Assembly (NCBI GenBank): GCA_008508345.1
Contig: QNGE01003069.1
Location: 13,596 to 77,595, forward strand
Source: Paragonimus westermani
Taxonomy: Eukaryota > Platyhelminthes > Trematoda > Plagiorchiida > Troglotrematidae
DNA length: 64,000 nt
Reading direction: 5' to 3'
Below, one piece after another: positions 12,186 through 24,704 of this stretch. Within the stretch, counting starts at the first letter, position 1, and every line of letters starts with the position of its first letter. Under the pieces are notes generated by a model, which did no database searches, was not told the DNA's origin, and worked only from the letters and a program-made list of their open reading frames with translations. The translations under genes were made by a program, and so were the position numbers.

Positions 12186-12252
12186 AAGGTCTACTGTCGC
12201 ACTTAGGCCGTAAAACGTATTACGACTGCTGATAACGGTGATCTCCTGCTGG
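12186..12252. repeat. Conserved 66-bp dispersed repeat, copy 1
   Basis: This block matches 18762-18827 at about 63 of 67 aligned positions, far better than the LINE or SINE copies here match one another. On the reverse strand one frame is open in both copies and differs only conservatively (ISSRN, GLSAT). I cannot assign it to a family. The flanks do not align. Confidence 0.75.
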
Positions 12253-13988
12253 TTTACATTCGTAAGCCGTCCACCAGAGTTATTCGAGAAACCTTGTTTG
12301 GACAGTCGGTCGTCTGGATCATTTGACGAATTCCATGTCAGTGGGTCGAGTGGGTAACGGAATCCAAATGTGAAATTTCTGAACCTGCGATGTGGCTTCG
12401 TGGTTCGACTGGTACAGAGATTGTGCCGTTTGAGTATGCCTTTTCTGTTGCTCGTTCAAGCCCAACCGAAGCCCAGCTTCTTGCACATGTGGGTCTGTTC
12501 TAAATTATTGAATATGCCATATTACTTATCACCAGTACACATTTTCTTCGAATGAAGTAGGGACAGGGACGCACAAACGAACATCCTTACCCCTCATAGT
12601 AATATATGGATTTAAATTGACCCACATGTACCATTTCTCCAACCGTGGACACGCTGACCAAATTTTATCACACAACTGCACCTGCTCGTACACAGTTGTG
12701 TCTGCTGATTTAGTTCTAATGCGTTTTGACCACACTATACGGTCACTGTAGCTAAGCACAGGTACGCTAATTGTCTGTTACTCTGAGATGAATTCGGCTT
12801 TAACGACAGCTTTTCATGGTGGGTTATAGCAACGGACACAGGCATCTGAATGGGGGTAAATTGCAGTGAAATATTTTCTTTGGATGCTGACCTTAGTGAT
12901 GACGTTAGAGGCGATTTTAAACGATGGTTATGGTTCTGCTTATCTGTATAAAACCCAACTGCGCACACCTATTGTAGACTGTTTCCACCCGTTGTATTCG
13001 GAATATTATCGACGGATAAGTTACCTGACACCACAAACCTACTTATTCTCTTCGTTGTTTCAACATTCCATCGTCTGACTAAAAAACAGGCATAGGCGAA
13101 AATCAACGTACACTGGACTCAGGCTCTAGAGCAATGTGAATTATTTTTCATTTGGCAAGTTGGCGCAATAACTCGGTCACTTACTTGTCAGTTTTCAGGA
13201 AAAACCAACCGCGCAACTCATTCGAATCGACTGAACTATCTCTTGAACTTTGCGATGTTGTAAGTTCGAAATGATGGTTACTCTTCTAGCCATGACCGAC
13301 CGCGGTCGAACAGTGCAGTTATCATAACCTCCGAAGTAGTTCCGTTCTGGGTTTCAAATGGTGATCTATTCAACATTCTGGCATATGCCGCAATCGCCTG
13401 CCTAGCACTCAATACTTACGTGCAAACGTACTTAACCGTCGGCCGATTGCAGTTCATTCCGGGTAAGATGAGGTGTCCTTATTGTTTACTTGACATAGGT
13501 GTCTGAACATATGAACTACACAACTGGAACAGTGTTCCTGGTTGACATACTTATAACAACAGTACAGAGGCGCATGCACTTCCGAAAGTCAGACCACTTA
13601 GTTATGTATAACTCTGTGGATGTTCATTGAAATGCTGAGGGTTTCAGCCGGCTTGCTCTGTTACCTGTGCTGATGCCATTCTTGTTTTGCTCATGACATC
13701 GGGTTTGTTTATATATGTGACCGGTACTCCGTGACACTGTCGATTGTGATCAGAATTATGGTTTCTGTTACAGTCTTTTTGGCCAAAATATTTTATGTGG
13801 ATTTCCCGATCATACAGAGGCATCAAACTTTCGACTGTGTTTCCTCTACACCAGTTGAGCAGTAATTTTATTTGCTTCTCATCAAAAATAAGATCGCTCG
13901 GTGTTTCTGATAACAACAGTGTATGTTGGTGCGATTGGCTCTACCGTCAGACTGTATGTTATTACGACTATACTGGTTTTATTGGATA

Positions 13989-14284
13989 GTGTTGTGACCG
14001 CAAAAGATGCTTGGCCTGCGAATTTGTTTGTTGCATAAACTCCCGTACAGGTTGTGCTAGAACATGAACCACAAACGCATACACTCTTGCACGGTTGACG
14101 AGCATTCACACACATTAGATAATAATAGTTTGTAATTCGCCCTAGTGGAACTTTCCTCATAGTGCATACACACTATTCCAATAGTCGCTTCTGGTCCAAA
14201 GTCCTCCCGCCGTTCAGACTTTTCCTTTGGTTCCCGAATGTATGCATTATGCTACTCACAAACGAAACTACATGTTATACAGCA
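13989..14284. repeat. Unidentified ~300-bp dispersed repeat, copy 1
   Basis: The block aligns along its length with 25640-25936. Shared stretches include 'CACTATTCCAATAGTC' against 'CACTACTTCAATAGTC' and 'CTCACAAACGAAACT' against 'CTCAAAAACGAAACT'. On the reverse strand both copies hold an open frame with a related cysteine-rich segment (RQPCKSVCVC against RQPCKCVYAF, then FAVTTLS against FTATTKE). This suggests the relic of a coding region on the reverse strand, perhaps from an unrecognised transposon. Confidence 0.65.
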
Positions 14285-16879
14285 GCTTGTGCCAACGGGC
14301 TTACAGCTGTGCAACCTTCTATGCACGGAATTTGCCCGACCTGTTTCGATCTGGGAAGGCGGCAGATAGGTATACAAATTGTATAAAGGTGTTCAGATCA
14401 TCTCATCTTACATGAATGCGTTCAAGTGATCTGGCCTGCCTGCACGCAGACCAAGTGCCAGTGATTAGTGCTAGTCGGAAGATTGAAAGATAACATATTA
14501 TCGTGAATATTGGTAAAGTTTGTCATGTTTTTATAAACTCTACCAACAAGCTTGAGATTTTGCGGAGTATTACTGGAGTGGAACAATCTGTTGTTTCAAA
14601 CATGCACATACGCATATTAGTTGAATTCATCCAATATCCAGTGAAAAGGTCGCTCTTGGACTACGGAAAAAACATTGGGATTATTTCGCTGGTTACTCAC
14701 ATAAAAGAGTCCCAGAGAATCCAAACATGCCATTTTGATACTCATTAATTTTCTCACTGGATGGTGGGTTGCATACACACAACACAACAAAAAACAACGC
14801 CTAACCTTCTCTTCAGTGGTATGTTCTATTCAAGAAGCAGTAAGCTTTCAATCGTAATCTACCCATTCCTTGTCATTACCAGATATTTTAAAAGACGATT
14901 TTTTAACATATGCTCACAGACCTCATCGTTTATCACCTTTTTGCAGACTACCTAGCCTACAGCAATCGCTGTTGTGTGTGATTCTCCTTGGACTTCGGAA
15001 CACGAGATAAACTACCGACGTGCATTTAGATCCGAATAATGCTTCTGATCACCGTTCCTACCAGTCTTCGAAAATCACTAAGCCAAGACAAGTTTAGTGC
15101 CAGTGTAAACAGTTCTGTTCCAACTACGTACAATAAAAATGGCGTATCTGTTTCCAGATTGGTCATTTCACTTCACTTTTTCAACATATCATTTCTTCGG
15201 TTGCCGGACAGCACTGAACATGGTGTGCTTCTGCGGCCGTTCAGTAAAATGACTCTCTCCACTCCATCTTACAGGATTCATCATAAAAACATAGGTTTGG
15301 TGTGGTTCCATTTCACTAAGGTTAGTGGATCAGTACCACATGACGATCAGGAAATGCGGACGCATGTGCGGTGAACAGTGATCTGTCACAACTGGCGACA
15401 TGTGAGCTGTGGATGCAAATACCAGCATACTATCTACCCACGATTGAGGACGGTTCATATACCGAGCGTTGCATTGCGAACACTATGAAATGTGAATGGT
15501 TTGCTCACGTAAGCAACATGGGGCCTAATTGTATTGCGGATGAAAAAATGGTCACCCATGCTGGTCACCTCAACGCTTGGTTTTATCACAACCCTGAGAA
15601 AATTCGGTCTCTAGATTGCTACTAATTTATCAGCACCTAGGCCTGGGGTATTATGTACACAGAATGGAAAATCCTCGTCGTGAACCATGACAAGACTTTA
15701 GGAAATAAACAAACAACATTTAGCCGCAGACGGAATATTGGGTTAAGACTTCTACTTTTAGCTGGCCTTTCGCAGTCCCATTGTCGTTCTACATTCAGAA
15801 TGCATTGATTATATGCCTCGGCACGTGCGTCTCTGTCTGTCTCTGTCAAGCAGTTATGTCAAGGACTAGTGATGATGTTCTACACCACACACGCAATCGA
15901 ATTTAAGTCAATCGACTTTGTAACTCGGTTATCAGAGCGTACGCTTCGACAGATGAACACCAGTCCTGTCTAAGGTTTAACCGATCTGGGAAGCCGCCGA
16001 GACGATCCAATCAGACCTTAGTCTTCAAATGTTCTTACACTACACCGAAGCGGAAGACAGGTGGCCTGTGGAACATGTGCTAGGCAGCAGGCAGCTTCGA
16101 TTATGTGGATCCTAGGAGCAGTGCGTCTTATCTACTGGGTATATTTTCTGTTACTGATGAGTAATAGGGGCTTTGGTTTTTCATAAAAATCAAATATCAC
16201 CCATAGTTGCTCGCAGCTGTTGCGTTCGCGTAGACTTCCCAGTCGGTCTTTTTCAAAAAGAAACACTAGACTCGTGTTTCGCTCTTATTAGAGCAGCTTG
16301 CACAGTTTTTTTTGCATGCCTCCGTCGTGCGTCACAATAGGTGTAAACCTTGAGACGGTGTGATAGCTCGTGCATCTCGATGACTTAGTAGGCCAGACTG
16401 AACGGTGTCGTAATCACATAGACAGTCACCCATGTCAGTTAGACAATTGGGTAGAAGCCTGACGAACTACAGTCTCCTGGTCCTCCATGTCGGGCACATT
16501 GCCACTCACCCGCTACCTTGTGGTACACGCTTACGAGTAAAAGGCTTTGTTTAGCAACCCCAATCGTTCTCTTGTCTTGGTTTGGGTATTCTGGCATTAT
16601 TTCAGACCACATACAACCACGAATACTCACAACTGCGAATTTCATGCTGGATCGGCCGTCTCATAGTATAGTCGAGGTCACCCTGTTTGCTGCATGCAGC
16701 TTGGTGGATAGGTGAAACTATGCTACTGCTGACTTCTCATCATTGTGCTATCAAATTTAGCTGTCACACGCTTTCTGACCCCGATTTCTACTGATTACTC
16801 CACATATTTCACGACAAATGGCTACTCTTATTAATACTGTCCTGATAAATCCTATCCGTTATCATTCAGCTCCTCGTCA
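14285..16879. other. No gene recognised
   Basis: Frames at 15039-15374 (111 codons) and 15371-15625 (84 codons) run consecutively on the forward strand. They have no motif I recognise and no clear splice sites. Confidence 0.45.
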
Positions 16880-18215
16880 CTTGGTCAGATCTAGAACGCG
16901 GCTTAATATGGGCGCTTTCGACGTTCGCGCCCTAAAACAGGTAGGCTAACAGGCCGCTCTCGCAAATGTGTTAGACTCGTTGAATGTCGATGTTTGCTGC
17001 ACTTCAGAGACTAGAATTCAGGACGATAGTCAACGTATGGAACTACCAGCACCCATATTGTCTACCCGATGTTGGTTCTACATTTATTGTGACTTCACGG
17101 CCGTTGTTATCAGTCAGGATGGAGAATGTGTCGTTCTAAGTACGACGGCTGCAGGCGCATTGATAGACTGGATTCCTGTCAACCATAGACTTTGTACCGT
17201 CAATTTAGAAGTTTCTACTACGTTCAGGTCTGGACGCCAGATCTTCAGAATTCTTTTAATTGTGTCTGCCTACGCTCCAACTGACTACATCGACGTCACC
17301 GTCAAGGACGTCCTACACTGGTAATTTGTGACTGTTTTTTGATTGCCGCATGACTCTGATCCAGTCATTTTGGCCAAGGATATGAATCGCTCTAATCAGC
17401 CGTTTCGGTGATACCAGTTTTGGTTTGAGTGGCAGGTTAGAATTGACGTTGCATCGACAGGATACTGATGGGCGGCTGTTGGGACTGTATGCAGCGCACA
17501 AACTGGCTCACACTATTTTTAGATGTTGTACGCTTCACTGTTATACTTAATGCCCTCAATCTCTCGATCATTCCTGGTGCCAGATATTCTGAATATCTGT
17601 TAACCATAAGCGACGTGGTTACATTAGGGCTTTCGCATCTGAATTCATATCATGTGTTGGTAGGTTGTCGCTTTGGTCATATGATCACCGGGCGATAATT
17701 TCACCGTCCACAGCTGTTGAGAAACTTGTCAGGCTGTTGGTCGAGCATAAATTTCAAACTAAAGTTGAATACAAGCTTAACGGTTCTATCCCCGAATTTA
17801 CCATTTGTTTCTGGAATTAAATCTTACAGGCCATTCATGAAACAGACATTGTAACATGCCGCACAGTGATTCATGGCATCAGTGAACATTGGATTTCACG
17901 GAAACCCTCCAGGTTTTTAAGTATCAGAGCGAACGTTGTTCATGGCGACTCATGTGATAATATTAGGGGGAATATCGGATGAAGGCTGAGGTTCAGTCTG
18001 CTCGCAGATAGTGAGATATAGCTAACGGAAAGAAGCTCAAGTGGAGGCCGCGTTTGCTTTAGGGAATAGTATCAAACCGTTCAAGTTGATACATCCTACT
18101 GCTTCGTGGCGTCCGTCTGTCAGTGAAGCTATCAACCTGGCAAACGACAGACAGCTTACTAAGTTCAGAAAGATGAGCAGAGCACATTTGAGGTCAATTT
18201 GGCTGACCTGGTGAC
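16880..18215 (+). mobile_element. RTE-like LINE copy 3: endonuclease and linker (decayed)
   Basis: The endonuclease starts at about 16905 with 'NMGAFDVRALKQ'. The open frame 16968-17324 continues 'LDSLNVDVCCTSETRIQDDS', including the SETRIQD metal-site block, then 'LIDWIPVNHRLC' and 'LIVSAYAPTDY'. The 'VVAGDMN' motif is decayed near 17370. After a poorly readable stretch, the linker between endonuclease and reverse transcriptase is recognisable at about 18050-18215 ('ALGNSIKPFKLIHPTASWRP', 'SVSEAINLANDRQL'). Stops and frameshifts show it is dead. The reverse-transcriptase half may be the separate piece at 19640-20700, with about 1.4 kb of other DNA between them. Confidence 0.8.
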
Positions 18216-19639
18216 TCTAATGCGCTAACTTTACAACCGTGTAATCGTTGTAAACCCTGGACAAGATACACTGGTTCGTACACGGGAGAGTAATGCGATC
18301 GACAGAAATCAAACTGTTATTCTCGCAATAATTAACACGGAAAATCTTGATCCAAAAAATAACGCAGCCATCCTCGTTAATTGCTTCCAAAACAAGCCAA
18401 AACATGGGTGCGAAAAGCTACTTTGTTCCGTCCCAACAACGTGTGCCACAAGGAGAAAATCGCGGGACAGTTATGTGGTGCATAGCGAACTGCAAACTAA
18501 AGAATCAGAAAATCGACCGGCAGACATCAAAAAAGTAGTTAAGGTCACTAAACCACCAATGAGCACAGTGGAACAGAGGCCGAACGGGTAAAATAGATAG
18601 CGAAGCTTACCTCTCGTCTGTTCACGAAATTTCCGCATACTCTGATTGGGTTGAATCGTTTTTTTCGGGGAAGGAGGCGGTTTTGAAAGGAAAATAAACG
18701 GAGTCCTTTAATGGTGTTATGGTGGTCATGTCGGCGGACTTGGCATTACTCACTAAATCCGAAGTCTGCTGTCGCACTTAGGCCGTGAAACTTATTACGA
18801 CTGCTGATAACGGTGATCTCCTGCTGGAACATTCAAAGAAAATTTGGGGACGTTAATATAACCATCATTCAAGTGTCTCATGCTTGGTGACTGATCAAGA
18901 GCGTCCCCCTCCACCGGGATCACTCGATAATAGTTCCACATATTCAAGACAAGAGTCAGGGACGCTTGCGCAAATCTTAGAATAATCAGCTTGGTCCCGG
19001 TCGTGACCGGGATTCTGGATATCAGTGTAATTCGTCGACTCACTGCAGTTCGGAGGCAGAAAGTTGGGGAGAACCGGCAAGTGTTCGTTCTGGACGAGAA
19101 TGTGTTGATCGGATTTTCTCGTTTCACCAGATTTTGCAGCAATGTCATAATTGCCGCCGTCCAACAGTTGTTTTCTGGACTGTGAGGATGCGTTCGAATC
19201 AGTGGAATGATGCAAACTTTTAGGGTCGTTTAATAGTAAGGATGTGCCGACTACGTGTGTGTGTGTATACTTTCGACGCATTACTCGTACACTTCAGATC
19301 AGGTTTCAGCATCGGGGGTGGCGTACTTCATGGTGTATTGGGACCAAAAGTGAGTTAATCATGTTAGAAAATTATGTACAGTGATCCACGGTGGTTGTTC
19401 AAAACGAATTTCCCAACAGTAGTTTCGGTGTGGTTTGGGTAGGTTTTCGCCCGAACGACCGATAGATTTTGGTGAATCCGGTTCCCCTAGTGTGTAAAAA
19501 TGAGTGTTACCGCAATTAGATTAACATGACAACGACCAGCTGTGAACAGGAAGCAAGGTGGCTGAGGACGGAGTGATGTGTTGATTCGAACAGTTGTCAA
19601 GTGGTCTACAAGTACAGTAAACATCGTAGGTGTGGCATT
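18216..19639. other. Gap between LINE pieces; one long reverse-strand open frame
   Basis: Besides the repeat at 18762-18827, the reverse strand has a 128-codon frame (19281-18895). It is hydrophilic and rich in S, D, N and P, overlapping a 117-codon frame. A GTGAGT donor-like site lies inside it. I cannot match it to a protein. It may be a chance frame, an exon or element sequence. A short (GT)n tract lies at about 19253-19266. Confidence 0.35.
18762..18827. repeat. Conserved 66-bp dispersed repeat, copy 2
   Basis: This is the partner of 12186-12252. It contains the exact shared run 'TCGCACTTAGGCCGT' and a longer identical run ending in CTGCTGG. It lies in the gap between LINE pieces at 18.2 and 19.6 kb. 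Confidence 0.75.
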
Positions 19640-20700
19640 AAGGTGTAGCGAGGGGCTAAACGAGTGACAAACTCAAAAAAACGGTACGATTCCACCATTT
19701 TCTGCTTGGTTTTCTGGTGGACTGATTAATGGATGAGTGTCTGCGGCACTGGCTAGATGTCAAGGTGGAACTTCCATTGGCTAGAGGCCTGACCGCTCTT
19801 GACTGTGCCGACTGTGAGGCGTTTCTGTTTGACAATTTTCTGGCGGCACGGGTAATGCTAGACGCTATTTCGTGCCATACCAATTCTTTCAGAATGCTGT
19901 TTGTTGTCTCAGATTGGAATGTGCACCTGAAAGAATGTTGTGATCACAGGGATTTGACGTTGGACAATTGAGTTGTGGAGGTGCTTGATCGGTTTGCATA
20001 CTTGGTAATTTGCATGTGCAATCCGGATTCATTGGGACTGAAAAAGATGCGCGTACTTGCAGAGCTGGAGTGGTATTCGTTTTTCTGGGACATCGTTTTC
20101 GACAGGGAGATCTATAACGCTCTGGAGCTTCAGGATTGCGTGTGTAATGCGACTGTGAGTATTGTGTTACTTTACGGCTGTGGAACCCGGCCGATGAGGG
20201 TGAAGGAAGTTGGCGGCCCTTGGGCGTCTGACCATCGATGTCCGCGTTTGATCGTTCGCATCGGGTGTGAATGACAGTTAATTAACGTTTTGGTTAAGAG
20301 GCGGGTGTTTGTTAATGGGTGCCATGTGAGTTGATTCGTTCGATGTTTAGATAGGCAGATACGTAGAGGGTTATTTTGAGTACGAAGGATGTGCATTAAT
20401 TGTGACAGATTGAGCACATTTTGTGGAGGCCGCAGCCGACTGGCGTGATGTGTGCGTTGCACCGGTGATGGCTACTCGTGAAGAAATGGAGCGGTTCTCC
20501 ACGGGGTTGCTGATTGTGGGGTCAGATTCGTTTCCTGGACAGGACCCCTCTGTACTCACAGAGTCGGCAGGTGGAGGCTTCAGGTGAGATGGCGGATGAT
20601 TGTACTCAGTTGCGTGATTGTCTCCGTAATTTGGCTGAGTTGTTTGCGGACCAGGTGTAAACTGGATGGGAACCTTGAACTTCATAGGAAAGATATCTTA
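19640..20700 (+). pseudogene. RTE-like LINE reverse transcriptase C-terminal half (decayed)
   Basis: The frame 19729-19971 reads 'LPLARGLTALDCADCEAFLF', the C block where live enzymes have YADD. Here it is CADC, so a catalytic aspartate is lost. It continues with 'VMLDAISCHTNSFRMLFVVS'. Frame 19975-20274 adds 'VLDRFAYL', 'VCNATVSIVLLYGCGTRPMR' and 'SDHRCPRLIVRIG', the usual thumb blocks (YNATVRSVLLYGCETWP, DHRCLR). A last block, 'CLRNLAELFADQV', is readable in another frame near 20620-20655, followed by 3' untranslated sequence. It may be the 3' half of the element at 16880. Confidence 0.85.
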
Positions 20701-23695
20701 CTGATGAGTCATCACTTTTACTTGTTATTGACACTTATGTGCTCAAATTTTCTGGCCCCTGCTTCTGTGCTCCCATTTTTATTCTTCAGTGCAATGTGTT
20801 ACCTTTAATCTTTTTATTGACTTCCGTTTTTACAGCATGTTGCTGTGTTCCTTTGTAATTTTTCCATACCCTCTGTTCCCTGATATTCTGGTACTGTGTT
20901 TGCTAATGAATGTGCTTTTTTCTTCGGCTTCAGTTTCCTCATCTTATTTATTTTAGCTCTCACATCCTCATGATTTTTTTCGATGTTTTCCATACGGTTC
21001 TGATCAGCTGCCATTTGTGGAAGCCTGAATCTTGGTAACCAGGTTGGCCGAATATCGTTTCACACTGGATTTTCACGAATTTTGTGAATTACGGGTATCA
21101 TTCAATTGACGCTGTCAATCGTTAAGTACTAGGAAGTATGGATATCAGCACATGTGTTTATTACATACCGAAGTAATGACGATCGTTAAACTGCATTATA
21201 GGTTTAGCCAAAATAGTGGATGTCACAGCCCATTTTGATAATATTTGCTAATAGTTGACATCCGAGAATTTTCACTTTTACAGCGAGGAACACGTTAGCC
21301 ACACAGTTAGTGCGTTTCTATTTTATTTTTCGAAACTTTTCCACTTGTTCTCACGCTGATGTGGCGTTGGGAAACAATTCATTCTGTCTTGTTTTGTGTT
21401 TCTGATAAGATCAAAACGCTCTCCTTTCTAACTAATGTCGTTAACATTTTGACATTTCCTGGCGCAGTGAACTTCACATTCAGCTTGGTTGTGGGGCATC
21501 GCAGCAGTAGCATTATGACACCGTGAAGAAATGATCTTGTCCGTGATTGAAACAGGAAAAGCGAGCATCACGGCTGCCAATCACATTGACTGTCACTCGA
21601 GCCACACATTCAGTGGTATACTTTACATGCTTGTATGTACAGTTAGGTGTCAAATAAATTATTTCAGTACCGTTGTTGTAGTTACTTTATGTTTCTTGCA
21701 AGTCTTATTCAAGTAATGTGGGCAGTCGATCAGTCAGAAGCTACACGGCTGACTACGTAGGAAATATAACGTCCTGATAAACCTGTAGGAACCTATGGGT
21801 ACATCGTATTTGGTAGGGTTTTTACACATGACGCTGAATTATTACAAAGCCGCTGGTATACCAGCAACGGTTTTCATACAGAGAGTCGTTATTTTGCATA
21901 AATGTCTAAAAATATAGGACAAAAATGTGTGCTTTTCCTCATTTGAACCCGGGTAAGTCAACAGTCACAGTGAAAAGCGGAAATGGATACGAGATGGTTA
22001 TCAGACCAATATGAGCAACAACAATCTGACTGAAATTCCTGACAGTTACTACAGTGTATGCTTTGCACTCCTTAAAGAAAAATAATTTTCTCAAATACTA
22101 TTCCATACTGACTCCGGAGCTCTTCTACACATTTTTCATCACGCTTTTAAAGGGGCATACTAAGGGTAAAGAAAACCTCCTCCACCACTCCACTCTGTCC
22201 TCATGATTAGTATCCATTGACTAGCACTTTCCGCTGATAGATTTCTTTATGTGAGTGCATGAACAGTTATATTTTACGTTGCTGTCAACAAAAGGCAGGT
22301 AACTTGACTTCATGTGATATTCCATAAAATCCGTGTGCGTTAAATGCTACTCACCAGTAAATTTATTGCATAAAATCAGTTGGTAGACAATAGGAATGTG
22401 GAGTAGCATATCAAGAGAAACAGAGTTGCGAAGTTGTTAAATAAAACGAAAGATAGTAACTGACCTACAGGTAGATTGTGTGGCTGCAAGGAAGCTGTCT
22501 TGATGATGACGTCTTACTCTCACTTGCAGCTCGGTTGTTTGTTTGCACGGTGTAGGCACCTTGATGTTGAATGTTAAAATATAGACGTAGTTATTTTTAG
22601 TAGTTCGGTTCCTTCCCGTCCCTTTCTTTTTTTCTTCTCTCTTTCTATATGGGGTTTGTTTTTTTCATTCATGGTTGTTTGGCAGTTAAGCATTAGTGTG
22701 AACCACTAATGTATTGCTGTCTATGATGACGATGATGTATTTTCGAACAGAGCTTGAAGACGCCGGATATATGCCTTAGTCCGTGATACAATACGGCTAA
22801 CAATACATCCACGTATACCTTGTGGTCATCATGGTGTGGCATTTGGCCGCTAGGTTCTCTGATGCCGCACTGATTCATACGGTATTCTGGTAAACCCCAT
22901 GTGGTTAGGCATCGATTCATGTACAACCGGTGGCTCAACTATTTATTGACTGTATTTACCAACCTACCAATATGTAACTGCATCCTGGGCCATTGTATAC
23001 TAGATAGTCAGTCTACTATAGTAGTTTATCTGCCTGACCGAATTTCGCAGGCTTTTCCAGCTAACTGTTTCATTGTTGATTCAGCGGCAAAAATATGCAT
23101 AAGGGCAGATGGCACTGCTAAGCACACATGGGGAAATTAAAATTCACGATCTCATATCTCTCTGCTTCTACATGCGTGTAATTGTTCCAAATACCCATTG
23201 CTAAGTTTTGGATTTATAAACAGAGAAGTCGGGGAGGAAATTGCAAAAAGCGTCTTCCAAACACATTAAACTGCACGTTAGTATCTGCGGGTTTATGTAT
23301 AACGTAGTTCCAAGTGTATTAATTTGAACAGTGAGATACACAGTTAGAATCATCCACTCTGGGTTAGCCTGTCACACTGACCGAAGCCAAAGGACGCCTG
23401 CGCTTATCCGTCAATGCAATTGGCTTGCGTTTCACCAACTGCATTTCCAACCAAACACCACATATCCAGTGTAAACTCGAAGGAATAAGACCGGGAGGTG
23501 TGCCAGTGGGGCCTTTCTGTCCAGCCGGCCAATGCTGGTTAGCCGCATGGTTGGCTAGTAGGGAAAGGAAACTCGTCTCTCGGAAACTAAACCGAGAGAG
23601 ACTGCAATAAAGAGATCTACAATAAGAAGAAAGATTTCTGAAGTGTAATACAAAAAGCATTGCAGTATAAGAGTGCAGGTTAGTGCATCTCACAG
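20701..23695. other. LINE 3' flank and unannotated DNA
   Basis: The first 300 bp probably continue the LINE 3' untranslated region. Beyond that I find no exon or element. The stretch 23400-23600 has open frames on both strands and a higher GC content, but I recognise no family. Confidence 0.4.
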
Positions 23696-23880
23696 AAGAT
23701 AGAGATGAGAAGCCAAATTCTCACTGAACTATGGAAAGCCAGGCAGACCATTCATCATACAATGCACCAACAAAGCCGAAGAAAAGAATGGATAGACGAC
23801 CATAGACACTTAAGTTTTGAAAAGAGGAGCGGATTAATTGTTAACGACCAGGATGTTGCCGATGCAGTCACTAACAGAGG
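23696..23880 (+). CDS. Candidate exon, unidentified
   Basis: An open frame of 61 codons plus 2 bases runs between an acceptor-like CTCACAG and a donor-like AG|GTATAA. The peptide is hydrophilic and protein-like (KIEMRSQILTELWKARQ near the start, GLIVNDQDVADAV near the end). I do not recognise it. The acceptor lacks a strong pyrimidine tract, and the frame would stop at 23902 if not spliced. Alternatives are a chance frame or unrecognised repeat sequence. Confidence 0.25.
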
Positions 23881-23913
23881 TATAATGGATACAGTAATAT
23901 GAACTACCTGAGC

Positions 23914-24177
23914 CTAACGCACTCGTCGCCTCATCGCCGACGGGGTACTATGAGTACGTTGGTGACCTACTAGCCCCAAACGGTCAGCGCATTCGCGGCC
24001 GCACACATCGCAACGCCATATAGTCACGTCACCGCGACCTATGGCACCGATGGTTCCTTTGTGTACCGCACGCTTTCGCTCGCGGCCGCTCAATAACTGG
24101 TCGTTGAACTTTCGGACGCCCGCCCAATCCGTATTCCTCCAGGCCGTCCGGTTCAACGCCAAATCTTCCCAACATCT
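23914..24177 (-). pseudogene. LINE ORF C-terminal tail with C2H2 zinc finger
   Basis: Reading the reverse strand down from 24177, the frame gives 'CWEDLALNRTAWRN', then a basic stretch 'RERKRAVHKG'. A canonical finger follows: C-x2-C-x12-H-x3-H in 'CDVCGRECADRLGLVGHQRT' plus His. The block order (W..LA.NRTAWR, basic linker, single C2H2 finger, stop) is the carboxy end of certain LINE reverse-transcriptase proteins of invertebrates. The rest of the ORF is missing, because upstream sequence is low-complexity DNA. The frame is intact over 88 codons, so this fragment may be younger than the other LINE pieces. A host zinc-finger gene is less likely, given the Trp-Arg-rich prelude. Confidence 0.65.
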
Positions 24178-24179
24178 AT

Positions 24180-24350
24180 AAGTCACACAATCACACAGAG
24201 AGACAGACACACAGACGGGAAAACTAACATAGACACACAAACAGACAGAATGAAAAATAGAGAAAAACATACAGAGAACCACTGGATCAGCCACAAGGCA
24301 ACAATGCAAACAGCAACAATCATTTATACACACACAAGCCCAAACAAAAA
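24180..24350. repeat. A/C-rich low-complexity tract
   Basis: Imperfect CACA, GACAGA and AACAGACAGA repeats on the forward strand produce a spurious Cys/Val-rich reverse-strand frame joined to the LINE tail. Confidence 0.7.
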
Positions 24351-24704
24351 TGTTTCTCAACTACAAAGACTATTAACGATCGATGAACAAACAGAAAAAA
24401 CATTGGAAATCGACCAGTAGGTGAGTGGAACTCACTGGCGCATGAATAAATGAAGGTGAAATGCGTAGTTGCTTGTTTGTCGGCAAAATAAAAATGTGGC
24501 TGCGGTTTGCCATCAACGTTTCTAACCTTCGAAGTGATTTGCTTTGGATTTACTACTGATTGGTTATCAGTAACGCAAACAACTCTCAGAATTTTCAACT
24601 GTTTCTGTGCCCCCCTACCCTAGGAGGCCTACTCATGGACTGGAGTTGAGGGTACGGCAATGCCTAGTCTGACTTCAGAGGCGCAATGTTTAAAAAGTTG
24701 GCAT

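Larger units (their letters stand above)
11576..13988. other. 3' flank of carbonyl reductase; no gene recognised
   Basis: Apart from the AATAAA at 12178 and the short repeat at 12186-12252, I see no supported feature. The small open frames look random. Confidence 0.45.

Noticed and set aside
18991..19185. Forward frame starting MVPVVTG, resembling a short-chain dehydrogenase N-terminus
   Set aside because: No glycine-rich TGxxxGIG follows. It lies 7 kb downstream of the carbonyl reductase stop, so it cannot be the missing exon.
24180..24360. Cys/Val-rich N-terminal extension of the reverse LINE-tail frame
   Set aside because: It is translation of a CA/GACA low-complexity tract, not protein.
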